64,000 nucleotides of DNA from Selaginella moellendorffii (GCF_000143415.4 NW_003314261.1:6547132-6611131), one strand, 5' to 3'; shown: positions 1-12,290, numbered from the stretch's first letter. Notes: generated by a model from the sequence alone, not told the origin. Made by a program: numbers and translations.

Positions 1-746
1 TAAAACCTCGATCTGATGAGCTTGATGTAGCGCTCACATTGCTCCCTGTGCCGCACAAAGTTACTTCGTGATTGAAAAAAAAGAAGAAACTACCTTGTGA
101 GCTCCTTTTCAACAAGAATGCTCTCAAGGTCATCAGCTTCCACAGGATCACAGGGACCATTCTCGACCCTGACAGGATCACACGGCCCATTCTCAAGCCG
201 GGCATCGTCACGATCATCCTTAGCCACCTTCACAGCGAGAAACAATAAACTAGTAAAGGAAAGAAAAAGAAAAACCAAGAAGAAAAAAACCAGACTACCT
301 GCTCGTTCGAAGGGAACGCTAGTTCCAAAGAAGGTATATCATCGCCAGTTCCATCCAGTTCCACTTCTGCAAGATCAAACCGCAACTTCACAGAAACCCA
401 AAAGAGATCAAACAAACCCACCAGCATTTGGCCGAGGAGGAGCTGCGATAGCCGGAGCTTGGCGCTTGAACAGTGAAGTGTACAAAAATGTAGCACTCTT
501 GGTTAGAATCCTAGATGCCGAGCCTACAATTCTGCCTCCAATCCATCCTTCCTTGCTCTCCGCGAGCGCTGCCGCCTGCCTGGGATGCCTTGCGGCTGCC
601 GCTGGCCTCTCATACGGCGTGCTAATCCTCGCGCTGGACGAAGAACCTTTCTTGAGCTTGAGCTTGCTGCTACTACCGCCGCTACCCGCGTAAGGCGTCC
701 TATCCCCTACCTCCGGCGGCGCCATGGACGATTCATGCCCTTCCAT
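1..746 (-). CDS. NUP1/NUP136/KAKU4-like nuclear-pore basket protein, 5' part
   Basis: The gene runs off the left edge. I join exons 746-422, 366-299, 227-94 and 45-1; all borders are GT-AG and the frame is kept. The N-terminus has a Gly/Ser/Lys-rich stretch followed by STPYERP, then a tryptophan-containing amphipathic segment (GWIGGRIVGSASRIL). Plant NUP1/NUP136 and KAKU4 have the same order: a basic leader, TPYDRP, then a helix of W-L-S-K-L-V-D type. The last visible exon (EQCERYIKLIRSRF) resembles the short conserved block these proteins carry about 130-170 residues in. They sit on the nucleoplasmic face of the pore and influence nuclear shape. The C-terminus is not in view, so KAKU4 and NUP136 cannot be separated. 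Family call from recall of motifs. Confidence 0.55.
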
Positions 747-813
747 GAAGAACCGCGATTGATCTGGCGCTCATGGCGCGCGTGGAGTAGGAGGCATCGC
801 GCGCCACCGTGCT

Positions 814-913
814 AAAACCCTAGCTCCTCACAAATGACTAAACCACTCACAATGCGATCAATCGAAACAAAGAGACGCCGTTGGATCGAACAATAGAAGC
901 CCTAAAACCCTAA
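814..913. promoter_or_regulatory. Telobox pair upstream of the nucleoporin-like gene
   Basis: Two AAACCCTA-type motifs lie at about 814-822 and 905-913, 70-170 bases upstream of the start at 746. Such teloboxes are common in the 5' regions of plant housekeeping and translation genes. Function here is inferred. Confidence 0.45.
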
Positions 914-967
914 AAGGAATGGGGGCAATTTAACCCACGGGTAAAAAGTTATGTACAAATAACTTTG

Positions 968-1966
968 TCAAAATGGAAGGGGGCCTAATCTAGGCCGTCC
1001 GCTTCCGTATCTAAAATCATCTCCAATCTTCGTCCTCTTTAGATAGCTCGCGATGGGCTGAATCCCACTGTCCTCCACCAGCATCGCCACGGCCTCTGGA
1101 GTATCAGGCCCAAAATCTGTCAGCCGAGGCCCCCAGTAGTGGTTCATCCTCATCTCCTCCTCCTCCGCCACGATCGTCGCCCCAATCCTCATCACAAACT
1201 TGTGTGGATCGAAGGTCGTCACGCCCTCGGTCAGCGCTGGCCGAAAGATCGGCTTCTGGCGGCTATGGAATCCCGGGATCGTGCCCTCGCTCTCGCGCTT
1301 CCTCCTCTGGTAGCGCTCGATCACCCAGTTCCCCGGATCGCCCATTGGATTCCCCATGAAAAGCATACACTGTAACAAGATCTGGGACACCTCGCTCGTG
1401 CCTGTCGTTCGCAAAAATCTGGCCAAAAATCCCGGATTCGTGTCCGTGGGCGAGAATGGGTACTCGTCCACATCCATCTCGATCGCCCAGACGCCGGATC
1501 GATTGTAGTTCGCGAGGAAATGGGCGTAGGAATTGTCCTGCTCGTAGTGGAAATCCGAGCCCTCGAGCTTGGGGAAGAGCGAGTAGAAGCGGTGGTATGT
1601 GAGAGCGCCGGATTCCACATATGGCCGGAGACTTTCTTCCTGGGACTCGGATTCATCGTGGGCGGTGTCATACCAGTAGATGTGCTCCACCCCTGCGCTG
1701 CCCATGTAATCGATCCACTGCCGGCATTCGAAAGACGTGATGTTGAACAGATCCGCCGCAAACACCCTGTTGAAGATCACTGCGACGAGGAAGAATCCAT
1801 CGCGCTTGTGTCCTTTGATCGAGGGGGCGCCCGAATCGCTCCCAAAGTGGACGATTAAGCCCGCAAGAAATATCAGCCATGCTACCAAGAGAAGTAAGCA
1901 TTTTCTGCCTAAATCGCCGCAGCCATTGCCATGCCAAGACGATCGTCCCGGGGAGAATCGCGCCAT
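968..1966 (-). CDS. GT92 (DUF23) family glycosyltransferase, type II membrane protein
   Basis: An uninterrupted frame of 332 residues from the ATG at 1966. The frame stays open upstream to 2182 with no convincing start there, so 1966 is chosen because it places one transmembrane segment (LLLLVAWLIFLAGLIVHFG) near the N-terminus, as in type II Golgi enzymes. The luminal part has the features of glycosyltransferase family 92: VIFNRVFAADL..W..Y....GVEHIYWYD, then an acidic catalytic motif WAIEMDVDEYPF (DxD), and near the C-terminus RMNHYWG. Plant GT92 members include galactan beta-1,4-galactosyltransferases, but this short protein cannot be assigned a substrate. It faces the nucleoporin gene's upstream region in the same orientation. 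Intronless. Confidence 0.75.
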   Translation of the reverse strand: MARFSPGRSSWHGNGCGDLGRKCLLLLVAWLIFLAGLIVHFGSDSGAPSIKGHKRDGFFLVAVIFNRVFAADLFNITSFECRQWIDYMGSAGVEHIYWYDTAHDESESQEESLRPYVESGALTYHRFYSLFPKLEGSDFHYEQDNSYAHFLANYNRSGVWAIEMDVDEYPFSPTDTNPGFLARFLRTTGTSEVSQILLQCMLFMGNPMGDPGNWVIERYQRRKRESEGTIPGFHSRQKPIFRPALTEGVTTFDPHKFVMRIGATIVAEEEEMRMNHYWGPRLTDFGPDTPEAVAMLVEDSGIQPIASYLKRTKIGDDFRYGSGRPRLGPLPF

Positions 1967-2182
1967 AGCTGCTAGCTTGCGCTCGTGCGATGGATCGATA
2001 GGGTTGGGTCCGCCCTCGATCAGATGAGATCCATCTCTAAGCTCATCGCGTAAATCTGAGTAATCTCCTCTGTTCAGCAAGCTAAGGGTCAACGTGGAAA
2101 TTATATCAGAAATCCAATTGAATATCAAATGGTTTGGAGTGCAATCGTGCCAACCACCGTTAACAATATCCTTAATAGTCAA

Positions 2183-2670
2183 TAGTTGATTTTCTTCTTT
2201 ATGTTGGTGGTGTAGATCTTTTCTTAAACAAGCAGAAGAGAGAGAGAGAGAGAGAGGTGATTGTGAGAAAAATAAGCCAAAGGGGACCCAAAGTCTTTCT
2301 TAATTGTCCATGTTCTCAGAAAACAAAATCTTAGACTATGTATTCTTTCTTTCTTTCTTTTTTCCTTTTTCTCTTTCACTTTTGCATTTTGTGTATGCAA
2401 GGGGCCCTCCCTGCTCCGGAGTGTCCAAGACACATACTTTTTGTGCTATTGTTTAATTCTATCCAAAAATTTAAAACATCTATGCCGGGTAGTAGTATTA
2501 CTGCACGGTTTTTGGAAAAATATTTGCGAGCACAGCCTCCGTTAAGATTCATTTCTCTCCTATGTGGCAGAAACCGGCGCTTGTTCCTCTCTTTCCTACG
2601 TGGCTCTTATGTGGAACTTGACTTGCGCTTATGACATGGTCCCGAGATGGCTGGCGTAGAAGGATCCAAA
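2183..2670. other. Intergenic stretch with short simple repeats
   Basis: No convincing gene. It holds a short (AG)n tract near 2237-2256, runs of TTTCTTTC near 2345-2375, and otherwise unremarkable sequence. Confidence 0.5.
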
Positions 2671-2674
2671 GATT

Positions 2675-3780
2675 TAAAGCACTACAAGTCTTCAAACGAG
2701 AGTGGAGCACCTGATATCACTCCCCAGCGAGTGAAAGGAATGGAATCCAGCAGAGTTAGAACTAGCCCAACTGGGTTTGAGCGGGGCGAGCAAACCCACC
2801 CTCAAATGTTAAACCACGGCAGCCATCCCTGGACGGATTTATGCAAGGCGAATTATTAAAATGTATGCTGCGCTTTAGGGTTTGGCGGCGGGTAGGCGCA
2901 AAAGAATGACAATCCAGTTGCCGCTCTTGTACATCGACATGAGGGCTGTGGACTTCAGTACCCCGAAGCTGGCTGCTAAACAAATTGCAAGACAGATGGA
3001 CTTCTTGGCTCCTTGGTGTGTCATCGGCCCTTCTAAAGACGATCGGGCCTGACGTTCAGGGGCGTAAACGTTGACGAGCTTTCTCCATCTGCCAGATGAA
3101 GAACCAGTGAAGGACTTGGGCTCTGTCATGGGCTGGTTTATGAGCCTGGCGATTGAAAACCAGCACAGGAGGCCAATTTTCGTCATCGATGAAGCTGACA
3201 GGTTGAAGCAGTGGTCCAACAATGATGTAGCTACTCTCCTGGGATGGTTTGTAGCCATGACAAAGCAGGACCGGACTGCGGTGGTGATTATGTCCAGCTC
3301 CGGTGACTTTTTTCTGGAACAGTGGTTCCAGAGTCATAAAAACGTTCCGCAATGGAAGCCTGGGGCACTTTAGTGAAAAGAATGGACATTTGTGGCTGCC
3401 CTTTTGCTGCTTGAGAGCTGTGTGTTCGACCTGGGATTCTAAAAGGCATGGTAGTGGCTGAGTTGGCCAAGATTTATTTGGGACTGGAGCATGGTCGCGG
3501 CTGGGAACAGGCCAAGTTCAGGGAGGTGATGAAGCTCATTGTGGCGCATGTTTGACGCCGTGTCTTCAACGGGGATATCGTCGAGTGCCTGCAGCAGGTC
3601 AAAGCCATGCTCTCTTGCAACCTGATAAATGTTCGGCTGATTGGTTTACGATGACCTCGAGGACTTCCACAAACCTGCCAACGTCTGTGACTTTATCATG
3701 GCAAGGTCTCCTGCTGTCGCTATGAAAATGTTTTGTGCCGGTGAGTTTGACGATCTGACGGTTAAATTTTAAGATGTATG
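2675..3780 (+). pseudogene. Decayed P-loop ATPase gene, copy 1
   Basis: Read on the plus strand in several frames, this resembles a STAND/archaeal-type ATPase domain. At about 2920-3035 it reads LPLLYIDMRAVDFSTPKLA...IARQMDFLAPW. At 3071-3373 an open stretch reads GSVMGWFMSLAIENQHRRP followed by the Walker B strand IFVIDEADRL, then LGWFVAMTKQDRTAVVIMSSSGDFFLEQW. The frame changes more than once and stops follow, so it is not translatable as one protein. A second damaged copy lies at 9205-10150 and keeps the Walker A motif that I could not find here. The wider fold (ATPase_2 / NTPase family) is recalled from motif layout, not a search. Confidence 0.55.
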
Positions 3781-4176
3781 TATATTCTTAAATAAATTTG
3801 TTTTGCCGTTTGCTTTTCAATACAAACATGATTTTGATAAGACTTTTCTTGTTAGATTGTTGATGTTGATAATATATGGCAAATGAGCAACAAGCATTGC
3901 CCCAAATGGTATGTTGCTCTATAGCTCGCAGAGGTCCTGTGCTACTCAAGTCGAGAAAGAGGTCAATGCCAATCTCTCTACCAAGATCAAGCTAAAGTTT
4001 CTGGAGATAGGGATGACTTGAGCTCGAGCTCTATATACCAGGGACATGTTTGGTCTCGTGGATCTATATGTGAAGTCCTCGACTGTTGCTGGGTTTTTGT
4101 ATGCACCGATACACCTTTGTACTTGTCCTTTATATAAGAGCAGTTTTCTAGGGCAGGGAAAAGCTATGGAGCGGCC

Positions 4177-4419
4177 GTGGAGTTCCTTAAAGCAGTCATG
4201 GAATTCTCAAGGAGAGGCGTGAAACCTGACTGGATAGAGGTGGATTATGGGCCTTATGGCATCCATCGACATAAGGATTGTAGGCCTAAACAGGTTAAAT
4301 CTCAAGAGGAGTTGGAAGAGATTGACAAGAAGAAGAAGGAGCTGTGGGAATTGGAAATGTATTTGGCACTATTTGCCCCGGTTAGCTATGTGACTCATTT
4401 TCGGGACAAGTGGCACTAG
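4177..4419 (+). other. Short open stretch, possibly a further fragment of the ATPase gene
   Basis: An 80-codon open stretch that begins with GTG, not ATG. It encodes VEFLKAVMEFSRRGVKPDWIE... and a lysine/glutamate-rich segment (EELEEIDKKKKELWELEM). It continues the general direction of the decayed ATPase copy and may belong to it, but I recognise no domain. It may not be expressed. Confidence 0.2.
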
Positions 4420-6960
4420 AAATTGTCCACCGGACAATACACTGACAATAGACCATCCACTGGCTAAAGAGTCGAGTCATATTCTGCAGATGTCACTTGC
4501 AGTGGTTGTCGTCGTGTTGATGGGCCCAGCAAGGCAAAAAATTGATGCCCTTCAGGCCCTTTTTGAGACATGTGTTTTTCCAAAATGCCCTTTAAATATC
4601 CAAAATTTCTTTCACAATAGAACAAAATATTCTTTCAGAATATTTTCTCTTTCTTAATGGACAAATGAATATTCCAAATTAAATACAGTGTTTCTCTAGA
4701 CATCTTCTCTCAATTGATTGGAGTTTAGATTGCAAGCCATAATTGTCTTGTTTAGGGTACATTTTTATAGAGAAGAAAATGGAAGGGCAGTAAGAATCTT
4801 CATCCAATTCTAGAAGGTATGCATATTATACATTGAACCTTTTCTATTTCCATGCATTTAACTTATAGATCTTAGGAAAATGCATGGCCCATTGCTGAAC
4901 TAACTTAAGAAAGCCTAAATAACCTTACAGGAAATATAAATGGAAGAAGATTATACATCAAAAAAGCAATGGCCACTCAAAAGATTCTCAACCAATTGGA
5001 CTCTTTGCTATCCTTGGGCTTTTAATAAAACTAATGACAAAGGTAAAATAGATTTAAACTTTTTCTTTTCTTAATTCTTTTACATATGGGACTTGAGATT
5101 TTTTTGTGCTTGGTGTATCTAAGCTATGAAAACAAATGTTTTTACTATAGTAGGATCTACTACTATTCAATTGGGAAGTTTGAAAGATCATCATAATTTT
5201 AGTGATCATGCAGCTTCAAAGAGGGATAGAGATTAGAAATGATGATTTGAAAAAGACAAGTAAGGGAGAATAAAGGCATCAATAAGTAATTTGATTTCAC
5301 AGGAGGAAAGGAAGATTATATAAGATTATGAAAGTGAGTCATACTTGTGCTACTCTAAACATACCATTACACAGATTTGAGAGGCTTTGTGAAAGTTATA
5401 AGAAAATTAGTATTTCAAATTTCTGAAGTGGTGGTGAATAATTCTTACACGAATCCAATTTCAAGGCAAATTGCTGGATAGATTCAAACCTTATTATCTA
5501 GTTTTTTTTTATCTACTACTGAATTTAGAAAGCTAGAGTACTAGATATATGGATAAATTATTTCTTATGTTTTGAGTTATAAGGAGATTCCTTGTAAGAC
5601 TAAAGTTTTGGATTTAAATGCAATATTAAATATACAAAGAGGATCACTTGAAAACTACAAAAATATTGCAAAAAAATACATTCAGGAAGTGGTTAATAGT
5701 CTTAACTAACATTTTGAAAATCTCTCATTTTTCAACAATTTAAAGACTTTTCATCTTTGTTCAATTTTGGATGATTTAACAAAGAGGAGAAAACAAACTC
5801 GACTTCAGCTAAAGAGACTTTTCAACAAAATTAATTATAATCAAACAATTGTTAACATAAAAGTTATGTAAAAGCTAAATGATTTTATTGGGATACTCAA
5901 ATCAACTAAAGGAAAAACCATGGATAATGTTTGGTATAACTATAAAGATGAAAAGCTTTGGTGGAGTATATTTCTAAGTAAGAAAAAAAATTTATTCAAG
6001 TTTAATTTTAACTTATATATTTTCAAATCTTATAAAGCTATAACAACTTTGTATGACAATTCTAATTAATACTATTCTATGCAAAAGAGGATTTTTTAGA
6101 TAAAATGACATAAAAATAAAGTTAAAAGTGGATATACTTTGGAGATGTTGAAGGTATTGATGATGATATTCATGAATGCTTCAAATTAAGATGATGTGGA
6201 TTGGTGTAAAGCATTCCATATTTAGAATGCATAGAAAAATATATATTTATATAATTAACATTTCACTATAATTTTTGGCATTTTTTATCAATGGGAAAAA
6301 AAATTTAGCCTTTTTAAGATGAAAGGTAAATCAAAAAACTATTTTTCATTTGAAAGTCAAACCTTACCTTTTAGATTTATGCCATACAGCCCAAAGACAA
6401 TCTTCAACTAGTGCTTCTAATGTACTATATAAACCTTGCATGATTGGTTGCATTTGTGCATTGAAAAGAAAAAATCCTCGTGGGAGAAGCTCAAATATTG
6501 TTTATTGGGTCTTTTTGGTTTTACAAATGGCATGTATTGGTTTTGGGGTTAATTATGAAGAGGATTCTATAGGGTTTTAGCTACTCCTCTATGATTACAA
6601 AATCTAAAATGACACCATTTGCCATTTACTAGGGTTCCATAAGTTTGATAAAAGGGCTTTTATACCTTTGTCATTTTTTACTTTCTTACTCTAGTCACTT
6701 TTACTTTAATTTAATTTAGTGAATTCATAGGTTTATTATCTGTTTTAATAAACTCTTTCTAGCCTCTTCTGGATTTAAAGCTTAAACTTTTTGTGCTTTG
6801 CAACATGTACTCAACAACAACTCCTCTTGCAATTTAATCAGTCCACAGATGCCATAAGGCTAATTACGCTTCATGCCTATCTTTTTGAATTCCTTGGCTG
6901 CTTCTTGAACTCCATTATTGATTCCACGAGTTCTTCTAGGAATTATTGAACCATCATGCC
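4420..6960. other. AT-rich gene-free stretch
   Basis: Strongly A+T-rich sequence with stops in all frames and no readable gene. Only short open stretches occur, for example near 6350-6580. It lies between ATPase copy 1 and the reverse-transcriptase remnant and is probably old, eroded repeat DNA; I cannot assign a family. Confidence 0.5.
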
Positions 6961-8925
6961 AGGACACAACATAGTCAATCTACAATTGTTATGTAGGCAT
7001 TGCAAAGGCATTTGACATAGTACCATGTGCAAAATTATTCTAGAGTTTAATGGAACTACAAAACTCATCTATATCATCCAACTCTTTTATGCAAACTTCA
7101 GAAGCAAGACATTGGAGTCTGGCAAGGATGCTTACTATCCCCCCATGCTTTTTGGACTATCCATTGATGGACACAAGTAACTCTTGGCATAGTGAGAACT
7201 CTCTACCATCCAACTGGCAAGGATTGAAAGGGATTCTTTGAAACATCATGATTCCATTGTTGGTTCTCCCAGACTCAGTGATTGCATATTCCTCTATCTA
7301 CTACTTAGAGACAACAATAGCTACAAGACCAAATTAACATTTTGCATGGAGAATGAACTCCAACTCAACCTTAACAAGACCAAGATCATGGTCTTTGGCC
7401 CCAACCAAGAGGTGACTTTTCACTACAAAGGCCAACAAATAAAATATAAGTATATTAGGTATGTTGTCCATTGGACCAAACCATGGAAATTTGAAGTTGA
7501 GGAATGCAAGAAAGCAGCCACATGCCCACTCAATCATACTGCTTCAGAGCACATGTCACCAGCTGGGAGGTCAAGAAAACATATTACTTCACAATAGCAG
7601 TGCTCTAGGGAGCTGAAATGTCAAGGCTAGGAATGACACCAAAAGGAATGGGACAAAATGGAAATGGTGCAATACAACTTCAACTTGGTACCATATGGAA
7701 TCATGATCATGGAGAAAAGCTTGTTCTAGTGAAGGACAGTCCTCCATATCTGAAAAGTAGTAACTTGTAGACCATGCCATTGCCAAGTCCAACTCAGGTA
7801 GACTCCAATGGCTGGTGGTTTGACATGAAGTGGTGGATTGCCAAACTTGGAATGAACTTTGAGATCCTTGAGAGAAATGCATAATACAGCACCTGGTTGC
7901 CCCTTTGCCATGCTCACTCCTCACTTCCTTTGTGGCGTGCTTAGGCACACCTAGCTTTGTGCCCTAAATGTTGAATGACTAACTTTAAATTAGTAACATT
8001 AAGATGTTGTTAACAGATATTTTAATGACTATAATTTTATAATTAGCTAGTGAATGAACGGCTATAATTTATAAGTATATAACCTACACTAGTTTAGGTT
8101 TTTCCTCATTGTGTTTTATATTTGTGCTTCTTATATTTTCTTTCTTATTTTATTTATTTTCTTTAGTATTATGGCTAAATTGAAATTCAAGATAGTATTT
8201 TTTCTTTTTCCGATCTTATTGAGAGAACTAATAGTAAAGTAAATTCTTTTACTTTTTGTATTACAATTATTTTCTTCCAGAAGAGAGAGAATGTGAAAGA
8301 TATCATCGACCAATGAGATATCGATCGATGCAGTGAAAAAATCCCTTCCTCACCATGGTACAACAAAAGGATTATACAGCTCTTACTTTCAAGAATATAT
8401 TTGGCAAAAAATATATATTGAAAGAAAGAAAAATGCATTTAATATTCTATATAGTCATATTAAGCTATACAATCAAGATAATACTGTTTGAGTAGAATAA
8501 ATAGTATATTTGATTTTTTTACTTTTAAATACTTAAAAATAATTAAAAATAATATACTAGAACAATCTTTATTTTATAGTAATGATGGCATGCAAATCCA
8601 AATAACCCACCCTAAATAAAAAGGGTTCTACCCAAGATCCCATACATTGCACTCGTAAAATGGATCAAGGTCCAGGAAGCCCACACAAAATATGACCCCA
8701 TGAGATCAATTCACACAGATCAGCACTTTATGATTAGCTTTCCCCTGCGAGGCAACGCATTCGGGTGGGAGCTCACTGCCTACTCACGACTTTGTCCAGT
8801 GTGCAGCATGTCCGTGGAAACGGTCACATATGTAGTGCACGAATGTCCAGGATACCCGGAGCTCAGGGACACACAGATCTCATGGGATGGATCCGTGGCC
8901 AACATCCTAGGCACATGAGAAACAC
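6960..8925 (+). mobile_element. Degenerate LINE-type (non-LTR) retrotransposon, reverse transcriptase fragments
   Basis: Four pieces appear in the right order on the plus strand but in different frames. KAFDIV at 7005-7022 is like the RT motif KAFDxV. GVWQGCLLSP starts at 7114 and is like GVRQGCPLSP. The stretch ENELQLNLNKTKIMVFG followed by YKYIRYVV lies in 7340-7480, matching the conserved LNxxKTKxMVFG...YKYLG block. A cysteine-rich tail (LCPVCSMSVETV...HECPGYPELR) lies at about 8790-8865, like the C-terminal zinc-knuckle region of LINE RTs. Stops and frame changes separate the pieces. An AT-rich block (about 7950-8640) interrupts the 3' part. Element ends and target-site duplications could not be found. 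Confidence 0.65.
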
Positions 8926-9204
8926 AATACCAATTGCCAGGTTTTTGGAACACAAGCGAATTGGCACTTAACACGTCTGTGAAACATGTTAAGCCTAAAA
9001 AACCCTTATGTATATCTAATCACATGGATGTAATGTGGAAAGCCAATATCCCAGAACAGCCTCCGAATCCATACTGCTTCTTTCTGTCACAACATTGTAC
9101 TCCACGTCACATGTACTACCATTCTGCTTCTGACTGTGCCACGATACAACATTAGAAAACTTAGAAATGTACTCAGTTGTCGACTGCCTTCCCGAGATTT
9201 CTAA

Positions 9205-10150
9205 ATTAAAGCACTAGAAATCTTCAAACGAGAGCAGAGTGCGCACCTGGTATCACTCCCCAGCGAGCAGAGGGAGCAACCCCACCCTCAAATGTTAAAC
9301 CAAACATTATGCACGAATTATTAACATGGCGATGACGTCGATGACGGTTTCTTTGACAGGCGCAAAGAAATGACCAATCTGCTCTCACAGATTGAAATAG
9401 GCCTCAACTGCATAGGGCCAAACAATTCTGGAAAGTCTCAAGCACCTTAGGAAGTCTGCTCAAAGCCCAGTTGCCGCTCTTCTACATCTACATGAGGGCT
9501 GCGGACTTCAGTACTCTGGAGCTGGCTGCTAAACAGATTACAAGACTGTGAACTTGGGCTTCTTGTCTCCTTGGTTGTCATCGGCCCTTCTAAAGATGAT
9601 TGGGGCTGACGTTTAGGGGCGTAGACGTTGATGCATCGAGTTTTCTCCATCTGCCAGACGAAGAGCCAAAGAAGGACTTGGGCTCTGTCATGGGCTGGTT
9701 TATGAGCCTGGAGATTGAAAACCAGCACAGGAGGCCAATTTTCGTCATCGATGAAGTGACAAGTTGAAGCAGTGGTCCAACAATCCTAGGATGGTTTGTA
9801 GCCATGACAAAACAGGACCGGACTGCGGTGGTGATTATGTCTAGCTCCGGTGACTTTTTTCTGGAACAGTGGTTCCAGAGTCACAAAAACGTTCCGCAAT
9901 GGAAGCCTGGGGCACTTTAGTGAAAAGAATGGACATTTGTGGCTGCCCTTTGCTGCTTGAGAGCTGCGTGTTCGACCTGGGATTCTAAAAGGCATGGTAG
10001 TGGCTGAGTGGATCGAAGGCGAATGTTTTGCCATTTGCTTTTCAGTATATGAAGGCAAGCTTCGTTTCTTGTTTTTCTGTTTCTTTTTTCCCAAACATGA
10101 TTTAAGACTTTTCTTGTTAGAATGTTGATAATATATAGCAAATAGCATTG
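9205..10150 (+). pseudogene. Decayed P-loop ATPase gene, copy 2
   Basis: Nucleotide-level copy of 2675-3860: the shared sequence starts near GCACTA(C/G)AA(G/A)TCTTCAAACGAGAG and continues past the 3' end of the open stretch. This copy keeps the P-loop: IEIGLNCIGPNNSGKSQ, with Walker A GPNNSGKS at 9415-9438, followed directly by a stop. The Walker B region (PIFVIDE) is present near 9735-9757, but a base loss just after it shifts the frame. About 130 bases present in copy 1 (around 3480-3760) are missing near 10015. Non-functional. Together the two copies show that the ancestral gene was a P-loop NTPase transcribed rightward. Confidence 0.6.
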
Positions 10151-10159
10151 CCATGCGCA

Positions 10160-10834
10160 CTTGCTATAGAAAGGCAAGCCCGTCAAAAACAACAGCTTTG
10201 GCCTTTCTTTCTTTCTTTCGAGAGTCGAGCTTGCAATGCTTTGACTACTTAGCAGTAGTTCAAGCGAAGGAAGTTAAGATGACTAACAACAACAATGTAA
10301 AGAATGTTTTTGCCTTGTTCGTCACTGCTTTAAAACTTGGTGCTTTCCATCAAATGGCTACGGATCCGGAAGGTGACTGATCTTGAGAGTCTGTTCTCGG
10401 TCTCGGATGGAGAGTAGCAATATACCGCTCATATATTTATTAGGTTTGTTTCACAGCCATAATGTATTTGTACATGTATTGAGTTTCTTCTTCTGGCCTA
10501 TTAAGGAAATAAAACACTTTCAATTTCATTAGCATGGTAAATTATGTGCTTACTAAATATGCAATGCAAGTTCACTCTTGGTCCCTCTAGTCTTTGTGCT
10601 CATCACATAAACGTTCTGCCCCTTATTTAGATTCACAATTCCTTAGCAAAATTAAGAAGAAATTCTTTTTCTCCCTTATTCCTTGTACAATGCCAGGTGG
10701 ACTGTTTTGAAACCACTAGTTTTTCTCAAGGCTGCGATGCTGTATTTTGATCGACGGCGGAGGTTCGCGCACCTTCGCAATGATCGATCTTATTTTCGTT
10801 TGCTCCTAGGCTAGGGCGATCAATCGCTTGATCC
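10160..10834. other. Intergenic stretch upstream of PDK
   Basis: No recognisable gene. A 75-codon open frame at 10153-10380 has no familiar motif and probably is not coding. The last 100 bases are GC-richer and presumably include the PDK promoter and leader. Confidence 0.4.
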
Positions 10835-12290
10835 ATGGCCGCGACACGCCGGGTCGCCGACAAGATCGCTAGGAACATCTATGACGACATCTACAGGTGT
10901 AGTTTCAAGCATCAGATCGGTGTCAATCTCAAGCTGATGATGGATTTCGGCGCATTCCCCACGGAGAAGAATCTCCTCATCGCCGCGCAGTTCTTGCGGA
11001 GGGAGCTGCCCGTCAGGCTCTCGCACAAGGTCGTGGAGCTGGAAAATCTTCCATTTGGTCTCTCATCTAAGGCGCCAGTTCTAAAGGTTTGGAGTTCTTT
11101 TTTGAGGTGTATGGCGTTTTTTCCTCTCGTGAATAACTCCGGCTGGAAAATGTTCATGATCGGCGGCAGGTTCGAGATTGGTACGTGGAGTCTTTCAAAG
11201 AAATTCACGGATTTCCAGAGATCGTGACCCCCAGCGACGAGCTCGAGTTCACGCAGCTAATTCACGACGTGAAAGAACGGCACAACCATGTCATTCCAAT
11301 GCTTGGCTTGGGCATCCAAGAACTCAAGGCGGAGCTTGGATCAACCACGCAACTTCCAGAGATTCACCAGTTCCTCAACCGGTTCTTCTTGTCCCGGATT
11401 GGGATTCGCATGCTCATCGGTAAGTAGTCTCTCTTACGCGTTCTTTGGCTATTGTTCTAAGAGAACTCTGTGTAAGAACTTTGGATGGTTTCTCTTTCGC
11501 AGGACAGCACGTAGCACTCCACCAGAAAAATCCTCCCGGCTACATTGGCCTCGTCTCCACGCAAGTTTCTCCGGTGGAAGTGATCCACAATGCTGCGTCC
11601 GATGCACGGGCGATGTGCTCGCGGATTTACGGCCGCTCTCCAGACGTACACGTCGTTGGCGATAGCGGTTTGAAATTCGCGTAAGGATAGAACCTTTTTG
11701 TTTTCTTCCTCGTTTTGACTCGCGCTTATCTCTTGCACCTTTATAGCTACGTGCCGACGCATTTGCATTGGATGGTCTTTGAGCTGCTAAAGAATTCCTT
11801 ACGGTCAGTCCAGGAACGTTTCTCTACAGCTTCCAAGACTCCTGCCGTGAAAGTCATCGTCGCTGGTGGCACCGAAGACGTAACCATTAAGGTAACTCAG
11901 AGCAAATCTCCACAAACTTGATCATCAAACTCCTGGTTTTACAGATATCTGACGAGGGTGGTGGTATACCCAGAAGTGAGCTTCCAAAGGTCTGGAGTTA
12001 CTTCTACAGCACTGGTGAGATTCCACTGCTGGACCAGAACAGATTTCTTGAGCAACCAAGCGATGCCATGGCTGGATATGGCTATGGACTGCCAGTCACT
12101 CGTTTATATGCGAGATACTTTGGGGGAGACTTGCAGCTTGCGTCCATGGAAGGCTATGGTATAACATTCTCGTGTCAAAAGCTTTCTAAAACTCTAAAAA
12201 AAAATCTGTTTTTTTTCAGGGACTCAAGCTTATCTCCATCTCAGCAGGCTTAAGAATACAAAAGAGCCATATGATGTTTTGTGCATATAA
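10835..12290 (+). CDS. PDK: Mitochondrial pyruvate dehydrogenase kinase
   Basis: Six exons (10835-11086, 11170-11419, 11503-11680, 11747-11891, 11945-12158, 12220-12290) join to 369 codons in frame, close to the usual plant PDK length. The kinase phosphorylates the E1-alpha subunit of the mitochondrial pyruvate dehydrogenase complex and switches it off. The N-terminal helical domain reads HQIGVNLKLMMDFG and LPVRLSHKVVELENLPFGLS. The C-terminal GHKL ATPase domain shows the N-box (HWMVFELLKNSLRS), G1 box (ISDEGGGIP) and G2 box (AGYGYGLP). The tail (GTQAYLHLSRL) matches the family's conserved end. The start at 10835 is the first good ATG. A clear cleavable presequence is not visible, as in other plant PDKs. 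It converges with the Myb gene, with 117 bases between the stops. Confidence 0.93.

Noticed and set aside
2875-3352. Two minus-strand open frames over the ATPase pseudogene
   Set aside because: The plus strand carries the Walker B motif; the minus-strand frames are its mirror and recur over copy 2 for the same reason.
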